64,000 nt of DNA. It comes from an uncultured Pelosinus sp. Lineage in GTDB: Bacteria > Bacillota > Negativicutes > Sporomusales > Acetonemataceae. This document shows positions 34,815 to 44,356 of this stretch, in pieces. The notes under the pieces are model-generated. The model did no database searches. It was not told where the DNA came from and saw only the letters and a program-made list of their open reading frames with translations. Location: the NCBI GenBank assembly GCA_900542835.1, contig UQPB01000013.1, positions 1 to 64,000 of the forward strand. Direction: 5' to 3'. The number at the start of each line of letters is the position of its first letter. The first letter of the stretch is position 1. The translations under genes were made by a program, and so were the position numbers.

Positions 34815-36625
34815 TTTTACAGGCTCTGAATGAGCATTATCAACGGCTGCTTGATGAGCCGGACTCGGGCGTTGCGCCGCCGGGTTATAGCCCGGCCAAG
34901 GTATCGCATGCGCTGGTCATCGCGGCTTCCGGTCAACTTCTGGATATTTTGCCGCTGTCAGACCGGGAGGGGAAACGCAGTGTGCCCAAGGTTCTGCTGG
35001 TACCGGAACAGGTGAAGCGAACCTCAGGGATTGCTGCCAATATTCTTTGTGACAGTATCTCCTATGTACTGGGTTTTGAGCGGGATAAGCAGGGGGCTGT
35101 CAGGCTGTTTCCGGATAAGTACCTGGAGTTTTATCATAGAAATGAACAATTTTTAAGCGGCATAGAATGCCGGGAGGCTGCGGCAGTTAACGCCTTTTTA
35201 GCGGCCTGGAATCCTGCTTGTGCGGTTGAGCACCCCGTCGTCGCCGCTGCGTTGGAGGGATTGACCGGAGCGAGTAATTTTGTTTTTAAACTGGATGGAG
35301 TTCCTGGATATGTGCATGAACATCCGGATATTCGCGCCGCGTGGGAAGCTATGGAGCAGGGGGCAGGCAACGTCGTGGCAGAGCAATGCTTAATTTTAGG
35401 CAAAACGCTGCAGATTGCCAGAATTCATCCGCTAATTAAGGGGGTTGCCGGGGCCCAGTCGAGTGGCGCGTCCCTGGTGTCCTTCAATGCGGAAGCATTT
35501 ACCTCTTATGGGAAGTCGCAAAGCTTTAATGCTCCCGTCAGCCAGCAAGCGGCATTTGCCTATGGGACTGCTTTGAATTACTTAATTGCCAGTGATAGAA
35601 ACCGGGTCCGGCTGGCCGATACGACAATGGTGTTCTGGGCTGATAAGAAGAACGGCAAAGCCGAAGAAGCCGTGCTTTCCTGGTGCCTCGATCCGATCGA
35701 ACCCGCCGCAGCAACTGAAGAGAACACCAACTGGCGATTGGCGCCGGAAGCCGTGTTGCAGGCAAAAACAATCTTTGAGCGGGTCAAAGCAGGGCTTCCT
35801 GCCGGCGACTCCGCGTTTGACCGCAATACCCGCTGCTATATGCTGGGTCTTTCACCAAATGCCGCCCGCCTGTCGGTGCGGTTTTGGCAAGTCAGCGAGT
35901 TTGGCGATGTGCTTGCAAAAGTCGCGCAGCATTATACGGATATGGAGATTGACGGCAGTGACCGTATCGGCGGTATGATATCACCATGGCGAACCTTGAA
36001 AGCGCTGGCGGTTCAGGAGGATGCGAGAAATATTCCGCCTCTGCTCGGCGGGCAATTTCTTAACAGTATGTTGTCCGGGCGCCCATATCCGCAGTCGATT
36101 TTTCAGGCCGCGCTGCTGCGTTGCCGGACCGGTGGCGATGCTGGCGGTGTAAGCATTATCCGGGCGGCAGTCATTAAAGCTTTTTTACGCCGGCAGTATC
36201 GTTTGCAAAATAACCTGAAAGAGGAGGCTACCGTTACCGTGAGTTTAAATGAAGGCAACTTGAATCCCGCCTATCTGCTGGGCAGATTATTTTCCTTATT
36301 AGAAAAAGTGCAGAGGGACGCGTTGGGAAACGCGATTAATGCGACCATCCGCGACCGTTATTTTGGCGCGGCATCGGCAACGCCGGGCGCGGTATTTCCT
36401 TTACTGCTCCGCTTGTCGCGGCATCATATTTCAAAAGCAAAATATGGCGAGCTGATTGACAGGCAGATTCAAACGGTTATGAATGGATTAAGCGGATCAG
36501 AGGGATTCCCCAAGCATCTTTCGATGGAACAGCAAGGACTTTTCGTTCTGGGGTATTACCATCAGAACCAGGCTAATTATAAAAAGAACGAATCGATCAA
36601 AGAAGGAGAGGTTGATCCGGTATGA
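34811..36625 (+). CDS. cas8c: Cas8c (Csd1), large Cascade subunit
   Basis: A 604-residue type I-C large subunit, expected to read the PAM and, through an internal start, also to yield the small subunit (Cas11c) near its C-terminus. Family features are GYSPAKVSHALVIAASGQLLDILPL near the N-terminus, NRVRLADTTMVFWADKK, and YFGAASATPGAVFPLLLRLSRHHISK near the C-terminus. It begins at a TTG that overlaps the cas5c stop (TTGA), behind GGAAGGAG. It overlaps cas7 by 4 bp. Confidence 0.93.
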   Translation: MILQALNEHYQRLLDEPDSGVAPPGYSPAKVSHALVIAASGQLLDILPLSDREGKRSVPKVLLVPEQVKRTSGIAANILCDSISYVLGFERDKQGAVRLFPDKYLEFYHRNEQFLSGIECREAAAVNAFLAAWNPACAVEHPVVAAALEGLTGASNFVFKLDGVPGYVHEHPDIRAAWEAMEQGAGNVVAEQCLILGKTLQIARIHPLIKGVAGAQSSGASLVSFNAEAFTSYGKSQSFNAPVSQQAAFAYGTALNYLIASDRNRVRLADTTMVFWADKKNGKAEEAVLSWCLDPIEPAAATEENTNWRLAPEAVLQAKTIFERVKAGLPAGDSAFDRNTRCYMLGLSPNAARLSVRFWQVSEFGDVLAKVAQHYTDMEIDGSDRIGGMISPWRTLKALAVQEDARNIPPLLGGQFLNSMLSGRPYPQSIFQAALLRCRTGGDAGGVSIIRAAVIKAFLRRQYRLQNNLKEEATVTVSLNEGNLNPAYLLGRLFSLLEKVQRDALGNAINATIRDRYFGAASATPGAVFPLLLRLSRHHISKAKYGELIDRQIQTVMNGLSGSEGFPKHLSMEQQGLFVLGYYHQNQANYKKNESIKEGEVDPV

Positions 36626-37485
36626 GCAATGTAATTACGAAACGGTATGAATTTGTGTTGTTTTTTGAAGTGGAAAACGGTAATCCCAATGGCGATCCGG
36701 ATGCGGGTAATATGCCGCGTCTGGATCCGGAAACCAGTCATGGTCTGGTTACAGATGTTTGCCTGAAACGCAAGGTGCGTAATTATATCGAGCTGGCTAA
36801 AGGCGGTTCTGCACCGTTTGATATTTACGTCCGGGAAAATGCGGTTTTGAACGATGTCAATAGCGAAGCATATAAAGACCTTGATATTGAGCCGGAGGCA
36901 AAGAAGCTGCCGAAGGATACCGGTAAGGCAAAATCACTTACCCAGTACATGTGCGACCGATTTTATGATATCCGGGCTTTTGGGGCGGTCATGACAACCG
37001 AGGTTAATTGCGGCCAGGTTCGCGGCCCGATTCAGTTTAGCTTTGCAAAAAGCATCGATCCGATTATTCCGCAGGAGATTACGATTACCCGCATGGCAGT
37101 GACCAATAAAAAGGATGCGGAAAAAGAACGCACCATGGGCAGGAAGCACATTGTTCCGTATGCGCTGTACCGGGCGGAGGGGTATGTATCGGCTCCCTTG
37201 GCAGCCAGGACCGGCTTCTCGGAAGCAGACCTGGAATTGCTTTGGCAGGCATTGCTGAATATGTTTGAGCATGATCATTCCGCCGCCCGCGGTAAAATGG
37301 CCAGCCGTAAGCTGGTTGTTTTCGAGCACTCGGCAGCATTGGGGAATGCACCGGCGCATAAGCTGTTCGAGCTGGTGACGGCTGTGCGTCTTGATGAAAC
37401 TAAACCGCCGCGCGCCTTTGCCGATTATCAGATTGTTGTTGATCACATCGGCAAACCGGAAGGCGTTACCATCCGTGAATTCTGA
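36622..37485 (+). CDS. cas7c: Cas7c (Csd2), Cascade backbone subunit
   Basis: A 287-residue RAMP protein that polymerises along the crRNA. Hallmarks are the N-terminal RYEFVLFFEVENGNPNGDPDAGN, CLKRKVRNYI, FGAVMTTEVNCGQVRGPIQF and ARTGFSEADLELLWQALLNMFEHDHSAARG. Start ATG overlaps cas8c (ATGA), behind AAGGAGAGG. Its TGA overlaps the cas4 ATG by one base. Confidence 0.95.
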   Translation: MSNVITKRYEFVLFFEVENGNPNGDPDAGNMPRLDPETSHGLVTDVCLKRKVRNYIELAKGGSAPFDIYVRENAVLNDVNSEAYKDLDIEPEAKKLPKDTGKAKSLTQYMCDRFYDIRAFGAVMTTEVNCGQVRGPIQFSFAKSIDPIIPQEITITRMAVTNKKDAEKERTMGRKHIVPYALYRAEGYVSAPLAARTGFSEADLELLWQALLNMFEHDHSAARGKMASRKLVVFEHSAALGNAPAHKLFELVTAVRLDETKPPRAFADYQIVVDHIGKPEGVTIREF

Positions 37486-38177
37486 TGGACAGCATCCCTG
37501 AAGACGACTTCCTGATGTTATCCGGCATTCAACACATGGCTTTTTGCGAACGGCAGTGGGCACTGATTCATGTCGAGCAGCTATGGGCGGAAAATGTCCG
37601 TACCGTTGAGGGCGCGCAACTGCACGAACGCACCGATGACCCCTTTGAGGATGAGACACGGAAAACACTGCGGACGGTGCGAGCGATGCCGCTGGTCTCA
37701 AGGCGGCTTGGCCTGCGCGGGATTGCCGATGTGGTTGAATTCTATCAGGCAGAGGCAGAGATAGAGGGACAGGGCTGCCGTCTGGCGGGACGGCGGGGCT
37801 GGTGGCGGCCGGTGCCGGTGGAGTATAAGCGCGGCCGCCCTAAACGTGACGACCGTGACGCCGTGCAGCTTTGCGCCCAGGCGATGGCCCTGGAGGAAAT
37901 GCTGAACATCACCATTGCCAGCGGCTTTTTATTCTACTGGCAAACCAAGCATCGCCAGGAGATTCTCCTGGACGCCGCGTTGCGCCAACAAACGATAGAG
38001 CTGGCCGGACGGATGCACCAATTTGTCCAAGAAGGGCGAACGCCGCCGGCGCCAAAGGGAAAACGATGCAAGGAATGTTCGCTGATTGAGCAGTGCCAGC
38101 CGAAATGGAGCAACAAACAGCGATCTGTCCGGTTGTATTTGCAGCGGATGAGCCGCATGGAGGAGGACGGGGTTTGA
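37485..38177 (+). CDS. cas4: Cas4, PAM-processing nuclease of spacer acquisition
   Basis: A 230-residue RecB-like nuclease. One iron-sulfur ligand is Cys21 (HMAFCERQW) and three lie at Cys195, Cys198 and Cys204 (CKECSLIEQC). The nuclease motifs are GIADVVEF (Asp82) and PVEYKRG (Glu113, Lys115). The fold looks intact. Cas4 trims prespacers and fixes their orientation together with Cas1-Cas2. It overlaps cas1 by 4 bp (TTGA). Confidence 0.94.
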   Translation: MDSIPEDDFLMLSGIQHMAFCERQWALIHVEQLWAENVRTVEGAQLHERTDDPFEDETRKTLRTVRAMPLVSRRLGLRGIADVVEFYQAEAEIEGQGCRLAGRRGWWRPVPVEYKRGRPKRDDRDAVQLCAQAMALEEMLNITIASGFLFYWQTKHRQEILLDAALRQQTIELAGRMHQFVQEGRTPPAPKGKRCKECSLIEQCQPKWSNKQRSVRLYLQRMSRMEEDGV

Positions 38178-39205
38178 GGAGGCTGTTGAATACCTTATAT
38201 GTCACCTTGCCGGATGCGTACCTGGCCTGTGACGGGGAAAATGTCCTCATCAAGATATTTGATGAAGTGAAATTTCGCATCCCGGTGCATAACCTGGAGG
38301 GAATTGTCTGTTTTGGCTTTGCCGGCGCCAGTCCCGGCCTGATGCATCTTTGCTGCGAACGCGGTGTAGCGCTGTCGTTTTTAACCGCATACGGCAAGTT
38401 TATGGGACGGGTCAACGGCCGGATTTCCGGCAATGTGCTGCTGCGGCGCACACAGTATCGCTGGGCGGATGATTTGAATGAAGCGACGCGTCTGGCGAAA
38501 CGGTTTATTACCGCGAAGATCATTAACAGCCGGGCAGTCTTGCACCGGGCCTTGCGGGATCATGCTGATGCTATCGATTGTTCGCCTGTTGAGGCTGCTT
38601 TGCAGGCAATGGCGAAAATGCCGTCGCGTCTGGAACGGGCAAATAGCGGCGACGAAATCCGGGGAATCGAAGGCGAAGCGGCGCAGCTTTAGTTTTCGAA
38701 CTTTAATCAATTGCTGCGGAGTCAGCAGGATGACTTTTCCCTGTCTGGCAGGAATCGCCGTCCGCCTACAGACAGGATTAATGCCTTGCTATCCTTTCTC
38801 TACACCCTGCTGGCGCATGAGGTGACCGCCGCGTTAGAAAGTGTGGGTCTGGACCCGCAGGTTGGTTTTCTGCATCGGGACCGCCCCGGTCGTGCCAGTC
38901 TGGCGCTCGATGTCATGGAGGAGTTAAGGCCACACTTGGCTGACCGTTTGGCGGTCACGCTGATTAATCGCAATCAGATTAACGCCAAGGGGTTTGTCAT
39001 CAAAGAAAATGGCGCCGTAGTCATGTCTGATGATACCCGCAAAGAAGTGTTGACTGCCTGGCAAAAGCGCAAACAGGAGGAAATCACCCATCCTTATTTA
39101 GAAGAAAAAATTCCGTTGGGGCTTATTCCTTATGTCCAGGCACTTTTACTGGCACGGCATCTGCGGGGCGATCTGGACGATTATCCGCCGTTTTTCTGGA
39201 AATGA
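38174..39205 (+). pseudogene. cas1: cas1 interrupted by an in-frame TAG codon
   Basis: The frame from TTG 38174 (MRRLLNTLYVTLPDAYLACDG) to 39205 has 343 coding positions, the usual I-C Cas1 length, but codon 173 (38690-38692) is TAG. The context is IEGEAAQL-stop-FSNFNQLL. Family members from memory read GEAAxxYF here, so a Tyr codon has probably become amber by one substitution. No frameshift is involved: the same frame continues into GRNRRPPTDRINALLSFLYTLLAHE, the His motif GFLHRDRPGR and the C-terminus GDLDDYPPFFWK. The stop separates the catalytic Glu (in GIEGEAA) from the catalytic His and Asp, so two fragments should be inactive. AGGAGG at 38161-38166 supports the TTG start. Confidence 0.85.
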
Positions 39206-39215
39206 GGAATTTACA

Positions 39216-39506
39216 ATGATGGTACTCATTACCTATGATGTTAATGTGACGACTGAAAAAGGCAAGACACGGCTGCGGCGTGTGGCCAAGCAGTGTGTCA
39301 ATCATGGACAACGGGTACAGAATTCTGTGTTCGAATGTCTGCTGGATCCAACCCAATTTGCCCAGTTGAAGCATCGGTTGGAAGCGATCATTGATCCGGA
39401 GACCGATAGCTTACGTTATTATTTTCTCGGCAGCAATTGGAAAACAAGAGTGGAACATGTCGGTGCTGGCGCCGGCTATGATCCGGAAGGGATGCTGCTG
39501 GTGTAG
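39216..39506 (+). CDS. cas2: Cas2, spacer-acquisition structural subunit
   Basis: A 96-residue Cas2 beginning MMVLITYDVN; the open frame upstream to 39132 overlaps cas1 and lacks a ribosome site, while GAGGAAT precedes ATG 39216. The ferredoxin-like core with Asp in ITYDV and the VFECLLDPTQFAQL and DSLRYYFLG segments is complete. It normally bridges two Cas1 dimers. With cas1 broken upstream, Cas2 has no local intact partner. The TAG stop overlaps the first bases of the array leader. Confidence 0.94.
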   Translation: MMVLITYDVNVTTEKGKTRLRRVAKQCVNHGQRVQNSVFECLLDPTQFAQLKHRLEAIIDPETDSLRYYFLGSNWKTRVEHVGAGAGYDPEGMLLV

Positions 39507-39674
39507 TGCGAACCTCATGTGCTCATTGATTTCCCGGGAGGTTCGCAGGTCAGCATTTATGCGGCCTGAAAGCGGATTGACTGTGGAAAAAGAGTCAATC
39601 TTTGGGTCAGTTAATGGAGGTTCGCGGAATTGGTGATCCCGGGCCTTGATTTTACTGGCATCAGAATAGGAACT
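39507..39674 (+). promoter_or_regulatory. CRISPR array leader
   Basis: A 168-bp non-coding stretch between cas2 and the first repeat. It contains GCGAACCTC (39508-39516) paired with GAGGTTCGC (39538-39546), a second GGAGGTTCGC at 39617-39626, and a GATTGACT/AGTCAATC hairpin near 39577-39599. The segments AGTGCGAACC, GCTCATTG and CGCGGAATT are repeated upstream of cas3. It should hold the array promoter and the integration-anchoring site. Confidence 0.75.
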
Positions 39675-42310
39675 GTCGCGCCCCTCGCGGGCGCGTGGAT
39701 TGAAACGACTTGATTTTACAGGGCTAATGACTGGCGAGACGGTCGCGCCCCTCGCGGGCGCGTGGATTGAAACGGTTATTATTGTCACGTTGTAACGGAC
39801 TGCATTGTCGCGCCCCTCGCGGGCGCGTGGATTGAAACCGCTGTCAATCGCCGCAGAGTACGCAGACGCAGGTCGCGCCCCTCGCGGGCGCGTGGATTGA
39901 AACAAAAAGGGTAAACGCAAAATGGCTCCGTTTGTTGTCGCGCCCCTCGCGGGCGCGTGGATTGAAACAATAAAGTACTTGCCGTCAAGCTTGCCGTAAC
40001 CCGTCGCGCCCCTCGCGGGCGCGTGGATTGAAACACAATCCCTGGACAGGCGTCAGCGGTGAAGCCAGTCGCGCCCCTCGCGGGCGCGTGGATTGAAACG
40101 GGCCAGCTTTTCGGCGCGGGCGAGACTGCCGGTCGCGCCCCTCGCGGGCGCGTGGATTGAAACCGCTTAATTCCGCGAACTTTTTGGCGTTTGCAAAGTC
40201 GCGCCCCTCGCGGGCGCGTGGATTGAAACGTAACGGTCCGGCATCGTACTGCCGGCAGGAAGTCGCGCCCCTCGCGGGCGCGTGGATTGAAACCCCGGGA
40301 ACAACCTTCGACAGAAACCAATATATGTCGCGCCCCTCGCGGGCGCGTGGATTGAAACAGCCGCGCGACCGGGGCCTCAACAACTGGATCACGTCGCGCC
40401 CCTCGCGGGCGCGTGGATTGAAACTCGAAACCCATCCGGATAAGCTACACCTGGCTGCCGTCGCGCCCCTCGCGGGCGCGTGGATTGAAACGCAGCGGCC
40501 GGCCAGCAAAGGTAATGCTGCCGGGTCGCGCCCCTCGCGGGCGCGTGGATTGAAACATCAGGAAAATGCGGTAAAATATCCCGACTACGGTCGCGCCCCT
40601 CGCGGGCGCGTGGATTGAAACGCCTGAATTGGTTGGCTAAACAGTCCTTTTACCCGTCGCGCCCCTCGCGGGCGCGTGGATTGAAACCGCAAATACCCAG
40701 CCGTCGTCTCTTAAATCAGAAGTCGCGCCCCTCGCGGGCGCGTGGATTGAAACAGGTATAACGAAGAAGGGCGCAAGGAATTGCTGTCGCGCCCCTCGCG
40801 GGCGCGTGGATTGAAACTTATCGGCCAACTTAATCGATATGCCATCCTTGTCGCGCCCCTCGCGGGCGCGTGGATTGAAACAGGCCATGCGCCGCAACGC
40901 TCTCCATACTCACGTCGCGCCCCTCGCGGGCGCGTGGATTGAAACGGCGTCCTGGTTACGGCAGATAGATGGTCAACCGTCGCGCCCCTCGCGGGCGCGT
41001 GGATTGAAACCTGGTTATTGCTATCGTTAGGATTGTGTCGCCGGTCGCGCCCCTCGCGGGCGCGTGGATTGAAACTAAGGCACCCGTATATATAAACCAG
41101 TCTAGCCCAGGTCGCGCCCCTCGCGGGCGCGTGGATTGAAACCGGCTTGGCGTTAGGACCGTAATAAGTTTGCGTCGTCGCGCCCCTCGCGGGCGCGTGG
41201 ATTGAAACATAAGCCATGATGGTTCCCCTCCCAATTCCAAATGTCGCGCCCCTCGCGGGCGCGTGGATTGAAACTTTGATCCTCCCTATAGAAAAGCACA
41301 TTTATAGAGTCGCGCCCCTCGCGGGCGCGTGGATTGAAACCGGCAGCAGCAGGGAACTCTGCCGCGCGTCCTGCGTCGCGCCCCTCGCGGGCGCGTGGAT
41401 TGAAACAAACAATCCGGATCAGCTGCGCCGAGGTGAGGGGTCGCGCCCCTCGCGGGCGCGTGGATTGAAACTTTTATATGTTGTCGCGGAACCGTACAAC
41501 ATGCGTCGCGCCCCTCGCGGGCGCGTGGATTGAAACGGCTATGATTACACCCATGGAAAATTAAAGGGCGTCGCGCCCCTCGCGGGCGCGTGGATTGAAA
41601 CTACCGACTATCTCGTCCCTCAATTGGTATCTCCAGTCGCGCCCCTCGCGGGCGCGTGGATTGAAACGTTAGCGTCCTTAAGCGGCAGCTTACCGTGCCG
41701 GTCGCGCCCCTCGCGGGCGCGTGGATTGAAACTGCACGGTGTTAATTCGGGCCTGATCCTCCGTTGTCGCGCCCCTCGCGGGCGCGTGGATTGAAACAGA
41801 TAGTTAGCCTGATCCAGCCCTAGAGAAACAGGTCGCGCCCCTCGCGGGCGCGTGGATTGAAACACCGTTTTTGCCGGGTCAAGCGAGGGCAGCCCCCGTC
41901 GCGCCCCTCGCGGGCGCGTGGATTGAAACCAGGTCAACTATAAAGACTTGGACCGCGGACGCGTCGCGCCCCTCGCGGGCGCGTGGATTGAAACTTATGA
42001 CATCGAAAAAGCCTATCAAACCGGAACGGTCGCGCCCCTCGCGGGCGCGTGGATTGAAACGAGCCGGCAGCATGGGCAACGGCATCGGCGGCGGTCGCGC
42101 CCCTCGCGGGCGCGTGGATTGAAACCGGTGCTCCGGGCGGAGAGGCTTATGCGCCCGGCAGTCGCGCCCCTCGCGGGCGCGTGGATTGAAACGCTGAATA
42201 CTTCATCAACGTATGGAATCACCCGGTCGCGCCCCTCGCGGGCGCGTGGATTGAAACACCGGCTGCCCGTATGTTAAGCCGGCCCAGGGGTCGCGCCCCT
42301 CGCGGGCGCA
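39675..42310 (+). CRISPR. Type I-C CRISPR array, 40 intact repeats, 40 spacers, truncated 41st repeat
   Basis: Repeats are 32 bp, start GTCGCGCCCC, end GTGGATTGAAAC, and contain the palindrome CGCGCCC/GGGCGCG that forms the Cas5c hairpin. I counted 40 full copies (first 39675-39706, last 42226-42257) that look identical, with spacers of about 32-35 bp. A 41st repeat begins at 42290 and breaks after GTCGCGCCCC-TCGCGGGCGC, where the IS256-family element starts. The leader and cas2 lie to the left, so transcription is rightward and the youngest spacers are at the left. Long open frames across the array merely translate the repeats. Confidence 0.98.
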
Positions 42311-42311
42311 T

Positions 42312-43798
42312 GGGAGACCGTCCCAAATTATGTGTAAACCTCCGTTGTGGTGTAGAATAGAAGCAGAACAATGGAGGTTTATGTTATGGCGAGAAAGAAT
42401 CGTACCCCGGAGGAAAATGAGCGTCGCGCAAAGATTTGCGAACTGCTGCAGATGGGAAACATCAACAGCATGGACGATATCCAAAATCTGTTCAGGGAGA
42501 CCATCGCGGAATTCATGGAAAACGGCCTAGAGGCAGAACTGGAGGATGAATTAGGCTACAGCAAGTACGACTACCGGAACAAGAACACGGCCAACAGCCG
42601 AAACGGCCACAGCAGCAAGAGGCTGCGCACCAGCTTCGGGGATGCGGAGATCTCCGTCCCCCGGGACCGCAAAGGCAAGTTTGAGCCGCAGATACTAAAA
42701 AGAACCAGACTAGCGTGAGCCAAGACATCGAAGAGAAGATTCTGTCCAGGTACGCCAAGGGGATCCACTAGCGACATCGAGGCCCATATTCAGGACATCT
42801 ACGGCATAGCGGTATCAGATACCACCGTCAGCCGCATCACCGACAAGATTCTGCCTATCGCGAAAGAATGGCAGCAGCGGCCGCTGGAGGCCATCTACGC
42901 AGTGGTTTTCCTTGACGCCATCCACTACCACGTCCGCAGTGAGGGGCAGATCGTGAAAAAGGCGGTCTACATCGCCATCGGTTTGGATTTGGACGGGAAG
43001 AAAGATGTCCTGGGCATGTGGGTCGGCGAGAACGAGAGCGCCAAGTTTTGGGCGACCGTACTCAACGGACTGAGGAAACCGAGGCGTGGAGGACATCTTC
43101 ATCGCCTGCACCGACAACCTGACCGGCTTTTCATCGGCCATTGAGGCGGTCTACCCGAAAACGGAGATCCAGCACTGCATCATCCATCAGTTGCGCAATT
43201 CCAGCAAAATATGTCTCCTACAAGGATCTGAAAGCGCTTATGGCCGACCTGAAGGCCGTCTACGCCGCCGTGGACGAGGCGGCCGCGCTGGATGCGCTGG
43301 ATGTATTCGCACAACGCTGGGACAAGAAATATCCTAAGATTGCAAAGTCCTGGCGGGAGAACTGGGCGAACCTTAGCACGTACTTCAAGTACCCGCGGGA
43401 GGTGCGCAGGCTGATCTACACGACCAATACCATTGAAGGCTTCAACCGGCAGCTTCGGAAGGTGACCAAGTCCAAATCCGTGTTCCCCACGGACGACAGC
43501 CTCTTTAAAATGCTGTATCTAGCCATGATAGATATTACGAAAAAATGGACCGGACGGCGGCAGGATTGGAGCGTCATCCACGCGCAAATGGCCTTGTTTT
43601 TTGCTGACCGGATGCCCGAATAACACCGTCAGGTCCGGATGTCAATGGTAAACAAGCGGCTTCGCCGCCCTTGACATCCGCCCCCGCCAGCGTTAAGTTG
43701 TAAATAAGGCGGCGTCGGACAAGCCGTTGCCGCCAATCAATATTTTGCTCTGTTCCGCTCCACTGTTCGGCGTTTACACAGCTTTTGGGATAGACCCT
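42312..43798 (+). mobile_element. Decayed IS256-family insertion sequence
   Basis: The left end GGGAGACCGTCCCAAATTAT continuing to GTGTAAAC (42312-42339) is matched in inverse at 43772-43798, whose complement reads AGGGTCTATCCCAAAAGC and on to GTGTAAAC. These are imperfect IS256-type terminal repeats sharing TCCCAAA and GTGTAAAC. They bracket a transposase pseudogene with about 150 bp non-coding on its right. The left flank is a broken CRISPR repeat and the right flank is AGAGCTAA, so there is no 8-9-bp target duplication. At least one junction has been rearranged since insertion. Confidence 0.85.
42386..43623 (+). pseudogene. IS256-family (mutator) transposase with four frameshifts
   Basis: Starts MARKNRTPEENERRAKICEL at ATG 42386 behind GGAGGT and would make about 410 residues. 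The reading frame breaks four times: near 42695 (A run one short), near 42763 (two bases missing after AAGGGGAT), near 43075 (extra A in AGGAAACC) and near 43208 (extra A in GCAAAATATG). Restoring these rejoins DAIHYHVRSEGQIVKKAVY, MWVGENESAKFWATVLNGLR, CTDNLTGFS and YTTNTIEGFNRQLRKVTKSK, the DDE-type core and C-terminus of IS256 transposases. The element cannot move by itself. Confidence 0.9.
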
Positions 43799-43887
43799 AG
43801 AGCTAATTGCCACTTACCTCTAGGAATGACAAAAAGAGAACGGCCTCTGCAGCCCACGCAAATCCATCACTTTGTCTTAACGAAAAC

Positions 43888-43933
43888 AAAAACAGCCGGA
43901 GGCTCACCGATTCAGGTTGGCTTCCGGCTGTTC
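43888..43933 (-). terminator. Terminator of the PLP enzyme-symporter-RidA operon
   Basis: On the minus strand AACAGCCGGAAGC pairs with GCCTCCGGCTGTT (one G-U type mismatch) and is followed by TTTGTTTTCG. It lies 25 bp after the RidA stop. Confidence 0.8.
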
Positions 43934-43957
43934 ATTAATAAAATGATCTTCGTTTGC

Positions 43958-44332
43958 TTATTTATAGGCTACTACTTCTAACTCAATATTTGAATTAAAG
44001 TGGAGCGGAGTTGTGGGGACAATAGACCTTGCCGGCCTATGTTCACCGAAATATTCGCCATAAAGAGCGTTTATTTTATCCCAAAGTTCAATGCCTGGAA
44101 TATAGACGGTTGTTTTAAGAATTTTTTCCTTGCTGCTTCCCGCCGCCTCCAAGATATGGTCGAGATTTGAAAATACGGCTATAACCTGCTCCTCTAAACC
44201 AGTATCAACGAACTTTCCCGTCTGGTTATCAAATGGCAATATGCCCGAAATATAGATCGTTCCATTATGCTCCACAGCCTGAGAATAATGCCCGTTAACC
44301 TCCAGAGCATCATTGGTTTTAATAAAATTCAT
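43958..44332 (-). CDS. RidA-family (YjgF/UK114) enamine/imine deaminase
   Basis: A 124-residue protein of the RidA family. The conserved active-site Arg is in HRPARSIVP (Arg102), with Glu118 in IELEVVAYK near the C-terminus and the N-terminal GHYSQAVEHNGTIYISG. RidA proteins hydrolyse reactive 2-aminoacrylate-type intermediates released by PLP-dependent dehydratases, or catalyse related deaminations. It is the last gene of a three-gene operon with such a PLP enzyme, a plausible functional pairing. Its base composition is visibly more AT-rich than that of the flanking chromosome. Confidence 0.88.
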   Translation of the reverse strand: MNFIKTNDALEVNGHYSQAVEHNGTIYISGILPFDNQTGKFVDTGLEEQVIAVFSNLDHILEAAGSSKEKILKTTVYIPGIELWDKINALYGEYFGEHRPARSIVPTTPLHFNSNIELEVVAYK

Positions 44333-44356
44333 GTTTCCCTCCTGAGGAATATTTAG

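Noticed and set aside
36985..37351. Antisense frames opposite cas7 as candidate anti-CRISPR or regulator genes
   Set aside because: They have no start context or promoter and mirror the cas7 codons.
38690..38692. Pyrrolysine or suppressor read-through as a normal way to make Cas1
   Set aside because: TAG is used as an ordinary stop elsewhere here (for example at 1873 and for cas2), and no Pyl machinery is visible in the window. Kept only as a remote alternative.
39785..42277. Long open frames across the array on both strands, rich in FNPRAREGRD-, FQSTRPRGAR- and VAPLAGAWIET-type repeats
   Set aside because: They are translations of the 32-bp CRISPR repeat in different frames, a well-known annotation artefact, and not repeat proteins.
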